DNA of 64,000 nt from positions 531,467,073 through 531,531,072 of the forward strand of contig OZ010786.1 in assembly GCA_963932465.1 (NCBI GenBank), in the 5' to 3' direction. Under the pieces are notes generated by a model, which worked only from the letters and a program-made list of their open reading frames with translations, was not told the DNA's origin and searched no databases. Position numbers and translations under genes: made by a program. Below, one piece after another: positions 39,735-50,984 of this stretch (its first letter is position 1; each line of letters begins with the position of its first letter). Source of the DNA: Maratus speciosus (Eukaryota; Arthropoda; Arachnida; Araneae; Salticidae).

Positions 39735-40515
39735 TGTTATATTATTAATTCTTCCATCGCGATATTTCATTTTTACATGCTAAATTACCGACATATCCAA
39801 TTTCTTATTCTTTAATAATATCTACCATTAATCCTATTAAATTCTCCTTAAATTAATTATTATCTTGCTCATTTTACTTAAATATAAAGCTTTTAGTTTA
39901 TTCCTAAATTGTATCATGATTTCTGATCATTTCTGTTACTTATTGTGAATTAGAATGTGTTTAAAAGAGCCATTTTTTTTTTACTCATTTTATTCCGAGA
40001 TTATTTTCGCGCGCTGAGGTAATTTTACTTCTAAATACAATTGGTAGGACTCTTTACTAACTCACTCCCATTGAACGTAACGTAGGCATTACGCATACCG
40101 TTTATTCTTGCATTGGCCAGAGCGCGCGCGACGTCAAGATTTTGTTTTTCTACGCGTTATGACAAAAAGCAGATGCATGAGACTTACCTCAGGGAATTTG
40201 TTTCAATCTTTCAATTGTCAACAGCTCCCTGACTAGTAGTTCTTGGACATAGTTTCATTCATATTATTTTTCACGATCATGCAGTCAAGTTATTTACCTT
40301 CTTGAACGCATTATAAAAATGTGGTGAATTGCTTCTAATGTTGTTTGAATAATGATCTTTGCCTTTATCAATCCATCTCACATCTAACACCAACGTCTAC
40401 AATCTACAAAAAATATTCATAATGGAGATTCATTCATAATATCCTCCTCATGACTAGCAAAAATGTCTACTCTGCATTCTACAATAAAAGACGCCTGGCT
40501 AATGGTATTGTTACA
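39735..40515 (+). mobile_element. Solo-LTR-like insert in unit B1
   Basis: This ~0.8 kb block interrupts unit B1. It begins TGTTATATTATT and ends near TGTTACA. It is homologous over most of its length to 55,115-55,973; shared pieces include ATTCT.TCAATTC-type runs near the start, GAGCGCG...ACGTCAA (about 40,120) and AAAAAGCAG. TG...CA ends, a mid-block polyadenylation-like region and the 0.8 kb size fit a solo LTR of a BEL/Pao or Gypsy-type retrotransposon. I see no target duplication, and unit sequence resumes clearly only near 40,560, so the exact right end is uncertain. Confidence 0.45.
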
Positions 40516-43500
40516 TTACGCGCACGGTAGTATAATAATACTACATTTATAGAAAAAATACATAAAATACACATAGATTGTATTCTGTCTTGGTTATTTC
40601 TTTTAAAAACGTTTTAATAACTTAAGCCATTCTATAGTCTTCGACTAAAAATGAAAAGAAATGAGAAAGAAAAAGTTTACTTTGCTAATTAGGCCTGTGC
40701 AAATCGTTAAAAAAAGTATCCCATTCCAATCGAACAGTAATAACGATATATATTGATTAATGTATACTTAAATTTCCTTTAAGTGTCGTCTATAATTAGT
40801 TAGCAGTTTTAACAAACATTGAACTCTTCAATAGTTACACCTAACTATCAAATAAAATTTGTAATTTTTTTTTATTTGCACCATCGGACACTACACAGAA
40901 CTATGTGGGATAGCACACTTTATGAAGCATGAAAAAAAAAATGATTTTGGATAGTTATAATTTTTTTTTTGAAAACTGTGTGAAAAAATGGATAATGAAA
41001 AATAGTTTGACGTTGATGTTATTGTATCAATAATTAACCTTATTAAGAAAATTTTAAGTAAAATGTAGCGTAAAAGCAAAATGTAGCGCTGGATCTTAGG
41101 CAGCATCATAGTGATAAAAATGTAGCTATCCGCTGCATGTAGAAGGGAGTTTCAACAATACAGCCCCCTCCCCCTTTCTCTTTATCAACATCAAATTCGA
41201 GAAAGAAGTACACAATAGCATTAAAAATATATATCTTCCTAAAAATGGCAATCATGAGAATATAGATTTACTTAAATACGTACACTTGAAATCTTAAATG
41301 TCGAACCACGATTTTAATAACTTTGTACGCGAAAAATCTATCCGTTTTTATTAAATGTTTTAGACAAATATCTGGTAATAACTGTATTCATCTTGAATAA
41401 ATTCTTTACTTGCATTTATAATTTTCCATTATTTTAAAACAAAAGACAATGTTTATCTCAAAGTTCTAAAGTAACCAATTAGAAGAATAATTTTTGAAAA
41501 ATGAATTACACAGTAACATTAAAAAAAGTATATTTTCGTAAAAATGTAAATTATGAAAATAAAAATTTACACTAATAAACACTTAATAAATTAAACACAC
41601 TTAAAAGCATAGAAGATGAACCACTGTTTTAATAACTTTGTACGTGAACAATCTATCCATTTTTATTAAATATTTTAGAGATATATCTAGTAATAACTAT
41701 TTTCACCTGGAGTAAATCCTTTACTTGCGTTTATAATTTTCCATTCTTCTAAAACACAAGACGACATTTATCTCAAAGTTCCAATGTAAACTATTAGAAG
41801 AATAACTTTTGAAACATCAAAAAAATTAATTCCAAGTTATTCTAAAAGGGATTAATTTCAGAAGAGCAAAAACCTAAAAGATCATCTTTCTTGTAAAAAA
41901 GAAAAAATCCTGGTCATTTTTACCTTTTTTCAATTTGCAGAAACGTAATTCTTGTGCAAAAAAAAACTTTATGTTTTCTGAATTTTAGTAAACAAATGCA
42001 ATCACATTGATCTTTTGAAGATGAGGTAATTATAAATAATGTTGATTTACGAAAAAAAATCACAGGTAAAAAAAACAAAAATATATATTAAAAAATAATT
42101 GGAATACGTCTAAGTTGTATATTTATTAAATAGTTATTTTTAAGACGTTTTATTTCTCTAAGTCATTGTATTGTCGTTGACTGAAAATGAAAAGAAGGTA
42201 GAAAGAGAAATTTTCCTCTGCTAAAAGCGCCGTCGCAAATCATCCTATAAAAAGGTGGCTCATACCAATCTTAAGTAATAACGATATATATTAATTAATG
42301 TACTCTTAAATTTTCTTTAAGTGTTGTCTATACTTAGCAGTTTCAACAAAAGTTGAACTATTCAATAGTAACCTTTTATATACAATTTGTATTTTTTTGT
42401 AAATTACACCATCGAATACGAAACGGAAATATGTGTGATAACACACTTTACAAAACATGAAAAGAAATGATTTTGGATAGTTATATAACTTTTAGCAAAC
42501 TAAATGAAAAATAGTTTGATATTGATCTTGTTCTACCACTAACATTAATAACAAATTTTAACTTAAATTTGCAAAAGGTAGTGCTGGAGCTTAGGCAGCA
42601 TTGTGGTGAAAAACGTAGCTATCCGCAGCATGTAGAATAGTGTTTCAATAATGGAGATCCCACCTCTCTTTATCGACATCAAATTCGAGAAAGACGTACA
42701 CAGTAGCATTAAAAAATGCACATATTGAAATTATAGTAAAACAATTATGAGATATATCAAAACTGGGAATTACGAAAATATAGCTTACACTTGAAATCAT
42801 ACAAGTTGAACCACTGTTTTAATAACTCTGTGCGTGAAAAAGCTTTTAATTTTTATTAAATGCTTTAGAGAAATATCTTGTAATAATTATATTCACATGG
42901 AATAAATCCACTTTTATAATTGACCATTCTTCTAAAATTTAAAGCCAAGATTTATCTCAAAGTTCCAAAGTAAACTGTTAGAAACAGGAGTTTTGAAACA
43001 TTAAGAAAATGAATTACACAGGAGTGTTCAAAATGTATATTTTCGTAAAAATGTATATTATGAAAATATAGATTTAATTAAGTACATCCACTTGAACCAC
43101 GTTGAACCACAGTTTTATAACATTGTACGTGAAAAATCTGTCCATTTTTATTAATTTTTTTAGACAAATATCTAGTAATAACTGCATTCACCTGGAGTAA
43201 ACCCAAGTTGAACCACGGTTTTATAACATTGTTCGTGAAATTTCTGTCCATTTTTATTAGATTTTTTAGACAAATATCTAGTAATAACTGCATTCACCTG
43301 GAATAAATCCTTTACTTGCTTTTGTAATTTTCCATTCTTCTAAAACAAAAGACAACATTTATCTGAAAGTTCCAAAGTAAACTATTAGAACAATAAGTTT
43401 GGAACATTAAGAAAATTAATTCAATGTTACTCTGAAAGAGACTCATTACAGAAGAACGAACATCTAAAACATCATCTTTCTTGTAAAAAAGAAAAATTCC

Positions 43501-45857
43501 TGATCTTTTCAGCATTTCTTTAACTTGCAGAAATGTAATTCTTGTGCAAAGACAAACTTTATTTTTTCTGAAACTTTTAGGAAACAAGTGCAAACATATT
43601 GATCTTTTCAAGATGCGGTACTTATAAATAAATTTGATTTACCAAAAACATCAAAGGTAAAAAAAAATAAAAATATGTAACCAAAAAAAAAAAAAAAAAT
43701 ACAAGAATACGTCTAGATTATATATTTATTATATATTTATATTTAAAAAGTTTACAAACGCCATTGTAAAGTTGTCGACTAAAAATGAAAAGATAGGAGA
43801 AATTTTTTCTGCTATTAACGGCGTCGCAAATCATCCTATAAAAATTGGCTCATACCAATTGAACAGAAATAACAACATACATTAAATAACGTTTACTTAA
43901 ATTCTTAAGTGTTGTCTATACTTAGTTAGGTCAAACTCTTCAATAATAACACCTAACTTTCAAATTAAATTTGTATTTTTTTGTAAATTACACCATCTGA
44001 CACGAAACGAAAATATGTGTGATAACACACATTTGCGAAGGTCGAAAAAAATGATTTTGGATATTTATTTCTTTAGGAAACTACAGTGGAACCCGGTTAA
44101 GCCGCTCACGGTTAATACGCGATCCCGCTTAATACGCGGTTTTTTTTCAATCCCTTGAACATCGCCCATATGATTAATGCAAAAATATCACGTTTAAGAC
44201 GCGAACGGTTATTACGCGATCCCGCTTAATACGCGATAGATTTTCAGTCCATTGTAACAAAAAATCACGTTTAAGACGCGAATTCATTGGTGAAGATGCG
44301 CATTTGTTCTCCCTTCTTCAGTGTTTCCAAATTAGCGGATTAATCCGAATTAGCGGATTATTAGCGGAATTAGCTGTATACTAATATTTACTTTATTTAA
44401 TAACAGATTAATTAATTCGAAAATTACTAATCGAAAATAGTGGTAGGTATTGGAAAAAAAAAACCCACTAAATTAGCAAAACTGCCCCAACAAACACTGA
44501 ACTTTCGGGCCACTGATGGTTTCGTTAGCCTTGGCCGAAAGTGTTCGATTGAGGCCCGTTATCAATGAAAGTTACGGCTCCGTAAAAAAAGTGTCACGCT
44601 GGACACAATAAGGCCGCAAGAAAATTGGCCGTAAGTACAAGAAGTTGCCCACAATCGTGCCACTAACTTTTCAGTAAAAGTGTTAGATAGCCTTAAACTG
44701 CCCACAATTATTATTTTACTGGCCATTAAAAATAAAAGCTAACCAGAAGTTAGCCTTTGTCCTACCATTTGTGGTTGTAATAAATTAAATTTAGCCCGAA
44801 GCTGCCCACAAAAAAGCCTATTATGGTTATTTAAAATGTAATCACTAGCCACGGTTGTGCCATAATGATTGTTTAGGTATAAATCAAAATTTATTCTATA
44901 AAAGAAAATACCTTTTTAGCAGGCTAATTAAATGATAAAATATATTTGCAGGATTAAAAAAATCTTATAATTATTTAGGTACGCTTTTCAAGAAATTCAA
45001 ATTCTTACACTTTGAACTTTTTCAAAAAAAATTCCAAAACACAATACTTCACATAATGCATTCATTTTTTTTGTTTATTTATTCACTTACATATTTACAA
45101 AATTTATATGCAATGCATATTTAAACTGTTGCATTTCATAAAAATTTATAAAGTATATAATTGAAGAAATAACTAATCAATTAATTCATTACCAAATATT
45201 GTATTTTGAGCATTTTTGAAAAAGTTCAAGTTAAAGTAACTTGATTTTCTTGATAAGTATATCTAAACAATTATAAGATTTTTTTTAACCTGCCAAAACA
45301 TTTTATCATTCAATTAACCTTTTTAAAAGTATTTTATTTTAAAGAATAAATTTCGAATTTATGCTTAAATAATTTACATGATTTTAACATAGTTTATTAT
45401 ATATTTTATATTCAAATGTGACATGTTTGTGATATTCTTTTTACTTAGATTTTCACTATATTTTACACAGGTTAGTTGGTAAATCTATTAGATTATGCTT
45501 ATTCATCAAAGTTTTATTAAATCATTATAATCTAACTTTTTGCATCATTTCTGATCATTTTTCATTCAAATATTATATAAAAATAAGTTTAAATCTTTAT
45601 GTAGTAATCGAATGACAGTATAATATTCCTCATATATTTTTAAATTTTGCTTTTGTGAGATAATATTTAGATATTTCTCTTGCAGTTTAATAGCCAAACA
45701 TTAGAAAAAAATATATTATCAACTTTTTCAAAATCCTTGAAAATTATTTATAATTATTAGAAATGTAAATAATAGTTTAATACTGATTTAAAAAATATAT
45801 TAAATTAATCTTGATATTTCTAAATTTCATTAAAATTTTAGTTAATCAAATTTTTTC

Positions 45858-46495
45858 GAGTATAAATTCGTAAATATTTTCTCCTGGTAGAAGAAAATAA
45901 AACACCTTTCTTTTTAGTCACATTTTTACATTTGCACTAATACAAACTATTTTAAAGAATGTAATAACGATAATTATAAGGTTTAAAAGTTATTTAGGCA
46001 ATCGCTTAAAAATTAATAAAAATAATTAAATAAAGAAAAATAACTATTGATAAGAATTTTACACTACTTTATCGAAGATTACATAATGTATGTTTATAAA
46101 ATTTTTGTGCATTCATAAAGACTATAAAATAAAATAAACTATTTAATGTAATTTAACCGAAAGATACAAAATGTATGAGTATAAATTCTTAAATACTTTC
46201 TCCTGGTAGAAGAAAATAAAACACCTTTCTTTTTAGTCACATTTTTACATTTGCACTAATACAAACTATTTTAAAGAATGTAATAACGATAATTATAAGG
46301 TTTAAAAGTTATTTAGGCAATCGCTTAAAAATTAATAAAAATAATTAAATAAAGAAAAATAACTATTGATAAGAATTTTACATTACTTTATCGAAGATTA
46401 CAAAATGTATGTTTATAAAATTTTTGTGCATTCATAAAGACTATAAAATAAAATAAATTATTTAATGTAATTTAACCGAAAGATACAAAATGTAT
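45858..46495. repeat. Tandem duplication, 2 x 319 bp
   Basis: The segment beginning GAGTATAAATTC at 45858 is repeated from 46177, and a third start (GAGTAAAAAATTC) at 46496 marks the end. The period is exactly 319 bp. Only a handful of differences are visible, such as TTCGTAAATATTTT against TTCTTAAATACTTT and ACATAATGT against ACAAAATGT. This is a recent duplication inside an otherwise old element. Confidence 0.95.
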
Positions 46496-47065
46496 GAGTA
46501 AAAAATTCTTGCGTATTCATAAAAACTAAAATATAAGTATCAAACAATAATAATGAAATCAAATGATGCAAAAGATAGATTCTGCGATTAATAAATTTGC
46601 AATGAATAAACACAACTTAAAGACTTACCGAATCAATACGGGCGCAAACATACAATGCAATGCTATATATTGAAATGAAATGAGTGACCGGTTGTAGCTT
46701 TGTTATCACCGTATACGAAGAGCACGAATGACGCGGCAAAAAAAAAAAATCCAAAGCTGGGTGGGGTGGAGAGTAATTCTAGGAAAGATTCTCCTTGACC
46801 TTGCTTTACCGCCTTAGCGATACGAAAGCGGTATTTGTTTTGGGGGGAAGGGATGGAGGATATTTTTATGAGAAGTCCTTAAAAGCAAGCATGATAAATA
46901 AAATTAACTTATTTCTTAAATCATATATTTTTGAATAGCTGAGATTAAATTCTAACCTGGTTAGTGTTTACTTTTCTGACTTTGGTTGCATAATTTTTGT
47001 TTTATAAAGTTATTTTCATTTTTACAAATTTGAAAAGAACGCTACCATAGGCAGTGTTGAATTCA

Positions 47066-47240
47066 GAGGGTGGCGATGGGAAGGGGGGGGGCATTCCCCT
47101 CGGAGCAATGAGATGTCCTCCCCCGAAAGATTTGAGATTTTGTGTTTTTAATGGTCAATATGAACAATCCCCCCCCCCCCCCCTTAGAGCCGCAGAAATC
47201 CCTCCCGGTGAAAAGCGTCCTGAATTCTACTCTACCCATA
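47066..47240. repeat. G- and C-homopolymer-rich segment
   Basis: A GC-rich island in AT-rich DNA, with a run of nine G near 47,083 and sixteen or so C near 47,168, flanked by GTGTTGAATTCAGAGGG and TGAATTCTACTC. Overlapping short frames on both strands (47,054-47,465) arise from the homopolymers. It may be a decayed small inserted repeat; not identified. Confidence 0.5.
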
Positions 47241-47325
47241 GGTTTAACATTAGCTTGCGACTTTCTTTGTACTTCATATATACATATATACATATGTGTT
47301 TCGTTCTCGCAAAAATGTACAGTCA

Positions 47326-47358
47326 AACTTATTTATTTATTTATTATTATTATTATTA
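47326..47358. repeat. Microsatellite (TTTA)n/(TTA)n
   Basis: TTATTTATTTATTTATTATTATTATTATTA-type low-complexity run. Confidence 0.85.
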
Positions 47359-48377
47359 AACAATTAGCACTTGTAACTGACATTTTATTTATTTATTGTT
47401 ATTTTTTTTTAAATCTAAATTTGTTCTGTAATTCTTCCGTTTTCTTAACATTTGTTTTCATGTAACTGGCATTGAATTAACTATTTTTATGCATATGAAA
47501 AAATATATATGGCTTTAACTATAACTTTTATTAGTGAAATAATTATAATAAAGCAAATAAATATGCATAAACCATTAGGAATTTAATAGAGGCAAGGAAT
47601 TTTATCTTTTTTTTAACCTTTACACTGAATTCACAACTTTAAATCTTATATTATTTTGTTTTACATTCATTGTTTTCAGTATGACGATAAAAAAATATCC
47701 ATGCAAAGATATCGAAGATTAGTTTGGAAATATTATTTTATATTTTGTAAAAATATGTTAAAACTAAATAAAAATATCTAATCTATTTTGCTGCATTAAA
47801 TATAAATCTCATAACGTATTTATATTTTTACTAAAACCCACGTTTAAAGTAATTAAGATTAATTTAAAAGAAATGAAGAAAAAATACATTTCCTCTCTTT
47901 AAATAAATATATCGGTTAGGTAATATTAGCCCTCTACTGTCTAAACGATGAGGATACATTAAATGATTGCCGGAAATTGCCCTCAATGATTGACCGGTAA
48001 AATAAACGCAACTGTTTTCTCGCTTCCGATCCCTAGCCTGTTTGGTGATAGCTGCCGTAATTACCGGCGCGTCACTTACGGCACTGTATTGTTTGGCTAC
48101 AAATGGCCTTAACTCACCCTGGCCGCAACGAATACGCCATGCGGCCCGAAGTTAGGTGTTTGTTGGGGCAATTCTTCTTTGATCCCGTGTCCTAACATTC
48201 TTTGTCTCCCGCTTCGTGTAGTTTTACTTTCTTTTATCTTTACAAGAAAAACGTATTCGATTCATGAAATTTTTCGAATTCCGATTTTCGACGAATTTAC
48301 ATGTTTTAGGGGTCAGAGATCACGAAAAACATGTTTTTACAAAATGTCTGTCTGTGTGTGACACAAATTTTGTGGGC

Positions 48378-48803
48378 GCTCTATCTCAAGAACTAATGCA
48401 CAGAATTTAATATAAATTTATACTGAGTTAGTATCTGATATAAATTGGTGCTGATTAGTTTGTGGTGCAAATCGTTCAATAGGTGGCGCTACTGTACTGC
48501 ATTTTTTACGATTTTCGCAATGGCTCTATCTCAAGAACTAATACAGGGATTTTTATGAAACTTCAGATTCAGTTACCAAGTTGATTTAAGTTGTTGCTTA
48601 TTAGGTTTTGGTATAAATCGCCCAACAGGTGACGTTGCTATGCAGAACTTTTCCCGATTTCCCGAGTAGCTCTATCTCATAAACTAATGGACGGATTTTC
48701 ATCGAACTTCAAATTCAATTAGAAGTTCACGTAAGTTGTTGCTGGTTAGATTTTGGTGTAAATCATCTAATCGGTGGCGCTGCTATGCTGTATTTTTCAG
48801 GAA
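48378..48803. repeat. Tandem repeat, 3 copies of ~146 bp
   Basis: Units start with GCTCTATCTCAAGAACTAAT at 48378, 48523 and 48669 (periods 145 and 146). Each includes GATTTTCAT..AACTTCA, AAGTTGTTGCT, TTTTGGT.TAAATC and AGGTGGCGCT. The copies are diverged. The motif resembles a piece of the satellite-borne TIR element (CGATATCTCAAAAACTTCTG), perhaps only as a common repeat theme. Confidence 0.9.
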
Positions 48804-49922
48804 GTATTAACATGTATGAGATAGAAGAAAGTTTTGGGATTGCCACATCCGTCTAGTTTTTATTGTAATAGAGAGAGATACATAGAGGAAATTACGATGC
48901 TCAGATACGGCATAAAATTATTATGATTAAAGATGATTGTACCTGTTATTAGTAAGTTTTTAAATGTGCGTTATATCACTACTATGTTTTATAAACCATG
49001 TTATACACCAAAAAAAAGAAAAAAAAAGAAGACTGAAACTCCGCAATGATGTTATTTAATTCTTTTACGATTTCTTTACTTTTGCTATGCTAGCAATATT
49101 TTTTACACAAAAATTAATAAGGATAATTTTTTCTTACATTAAAAAGAAGGACGTATCATATTGGTACTCATTATCACAAGTACTAAATATGATTTTACCA
49201 ATTGGATTGTGCTTCAAAATTTAATATTTTTAATCTTTCTGTAAAAAAAAAAGCAATTTAACAAATTGCAACGACCATTTGGAAAATGATTTTTTCAAAG
49301 ACTAAAATTTAAGACATAAAAAATCGCACGGAGTTGATCATACATTACCTACGCCATGAATTAAACATTAATAGTGTTATTACACGTAAAAATTGCAAGC
49401 GACAAAAATCACCTGCGACTCGTACGTATTATTCTACGTGAGACTTACGTATTATCCAAGCATTTTATTGGCTGTTCGGGAAAAAGGCTTTTCCATCGTA
49501 TAGATTTCCAAGAAATCTGACAACCAATTTTAAATGAAATTTCATCCTTAAACTTCTAAACATCCCACAATATTACTTTTTATATCGTCGTATAGAGAAA
49601 AAAATGTACTTTTAAATGCAATTTGTTTGAAAGCTGTATCTCAATTTGTTTCTGAGTTATAATTTTTTTTTGTAGTTTTTATTACTTTTTTGTCATAGTG
49701 GCAACAGACGTATCCATCTCTGTTGAAAGTAAACGGAAATACAGATTACTGTATAGACCAATCAGAAAACGAAGAAAATGCGGATTAAACCAATAAAAAG
49801 CTTCAGATATGCTTTTGATTTCCTACCCTGACGAGGACAATAACCATTTTTCCAAACCGTTAAAAAAAAAAAAAATCCAACTGAAAAATTATTTTTGCTG
49901 TTTTATCTTTGGTTGTCACTTA
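48804..49922. other. AT-rich interior of the pogo-like element
   Basis: No ORF over 60 codons with any recognised feature. I see neither transposase motifs nor further repeat ends here. Confidence 0.5.
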
Positions 49923-49926
49923 TTAA

Positions 49927-50345
49927 GGCTGTTCTGAACTGCTCTGCTGAACAAGCTCAAAACGTTTTGACACATTTACAAATTCATTTTTTAGCGAAAA
50001 GATATAAAATTGGAAGACCTGGCTACGGAAGCGATTTGGAATCGAACTGTGATTTCCATTTTTTGAACAATGAATTACCTATTGAGTTGTAAGCGATTTT
50101 GATCACGTGGCAAAGACGTTTTTAACCCTTTTTGAGTGGTTATTCTTCTTTCGCGCGGAAATTCAATTTAAAACGACCACTTTGACGCTATTTTCTGAAA
50201 GATCTACTGCGTTTTCAAAAAATCAGAAAAAATAGTTCGATCACATAGTTTCTGAACAACAACACCTGCTACTTTTATGCATTTCTGAACAAAAATAAAT
50301 TAAAACTTATGTCATAAAGTTGCCCTTTTGGATTTTAGAACAGCC
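49927..50345. mobile_element. Second TTAA-flanked TIR element, 419 bp
   Basis: Left end GGCTGTTCTGAAC and the reverse complement of the right end, GGCTGTTCTAAAA, share nine perfect bases, and TTAA lies directly outside both ends (49923-49926 and 50346-50349). The size and lack of coding capacity fit a MITE of a TTAA-inserting family. Its ends are unrelated to those of the satellite-borne element. A 65-codon frame at 49,895-50,092 crosses the left end and is not a gene. Confidence 0.75.
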
Positions 50346-50804
50346 TTAACGACAATAAAGCCATGTTTGAATCCATATTTATTTTCAGTTATTATTTCAG
50401 TCGGTCCTATAAAAAAATACACCGAGTAAAGTTGGATACAATTAAAATTAAATCTAAATATATGTATAATACACAGTTTTCGACCATAAATATATAAATG
50501 AAAGGTCTAAAAGTTCATTGAGACGATTAGATGTGTAAATAAGCCCAGTTCCTGCAACATTATACAAATCACTTTTAATACACGATCCCGCTTAATACGC
50601 GACTTTGGTCCATTCCCTTGAAACGCGTCTTAACCGGGTTCGACTGTATATGAAAAAATAGATAATGAAAAATAGTTTGATGTTGGCATTGTTGTATCAC
50701 TAACTAACATTAATAACAAAATTTGAAGTAAAATTTGCAAAAGGTAGCGCTGGATCTAATGTAGCTATCAGTAGCTTGTAAAGAGAGTTTCAACAATGCA
50801 GCTC

Positions 50805-50832
50805 CCCCCCCCCCCCCAAGCACACACACACA
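50805..50832. repeat. C run and (CA)n microsatellite
   Basis: About fifteen C followed by AAGCACACACACACA inside unit B6. Confidence 0.9.
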
Positions 50833-50984
50833 TCTTTATCTACATCAAATTCGATAATGAAGTAAACAGTAGCATTAAAATGTATGTCTTCGTAAAAATG
50901 GGGATAATGAAAATATAGATTTACTGAAATCATACAAGTTGAACCACGGTTTTAATAACTTTGTACATGAAAATCTATCCGTTT

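Larger units (their letters stand above)
44483..48170. mobile_element. Unclassified 3.7 kb TIR element nested in the pogo-like element
   Basis: The left end TGCCCCAACAAACACTGAAC and the reverse complement of the right end, TGCCCCAACAAACACCTAAC, match in 18 of 20 bases, followed by CTTTCGGGCC against TTCGGGCC. Inside the left end TGCCCACAA occurs at 44646, 44699 and 44803, possibly subterminal binding sites. GGCC-containing motifs recur near both ends. No transposase-like ORF is present, so the element is non-autonomous or eroded. I could not identify a target duplication (flanks CAAAAC and ATTCTT), so the superfamily is unknown. It contains a 319 bp tandem duplication and G/C homopolymer runs. 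Confidence 0.75.
44084..50646. mobile_element. pogo/Tigger-like element, 6.56 kb, with nested insertions
   Basis: The left end CAGTGGAACCCGGTTAAG and the reverse complement of the right end, CAGTCGAACCCGGTTAAG, match except for one base. TA flanks both ends (44082-44083 and 50647-50648), the target duplication of Tc1/mariner/pogo elements. Subterminal motifs CCCGCTTAATACGCGA and AAGACGCGA repeat inside both ends. The element sits in unit B6: unit sequence GATATTTATTTC...GGAAAC stops at the left end and TGAAAAAATAGATAATGAA resumes after the right end, as in the uninterrupted stretch at 40,975-41,000. No transposase ORF was found. Much of the length is later insertions (44,483-48,170 and 49,927-50,345). 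Confidence 0.8.

Noticed and set aside
47054..47465. Three overlapping ORFs of 87-107 codons
   Set aside because: They arise from G and C homopolymers and microsatellite runs and overlap on both strands.
49895..50092. 65-codon ORF with ordinary-looking composition
   Set aside because: It crosses the left end of the 419 bp TTAA element, so half lies in each sequence.
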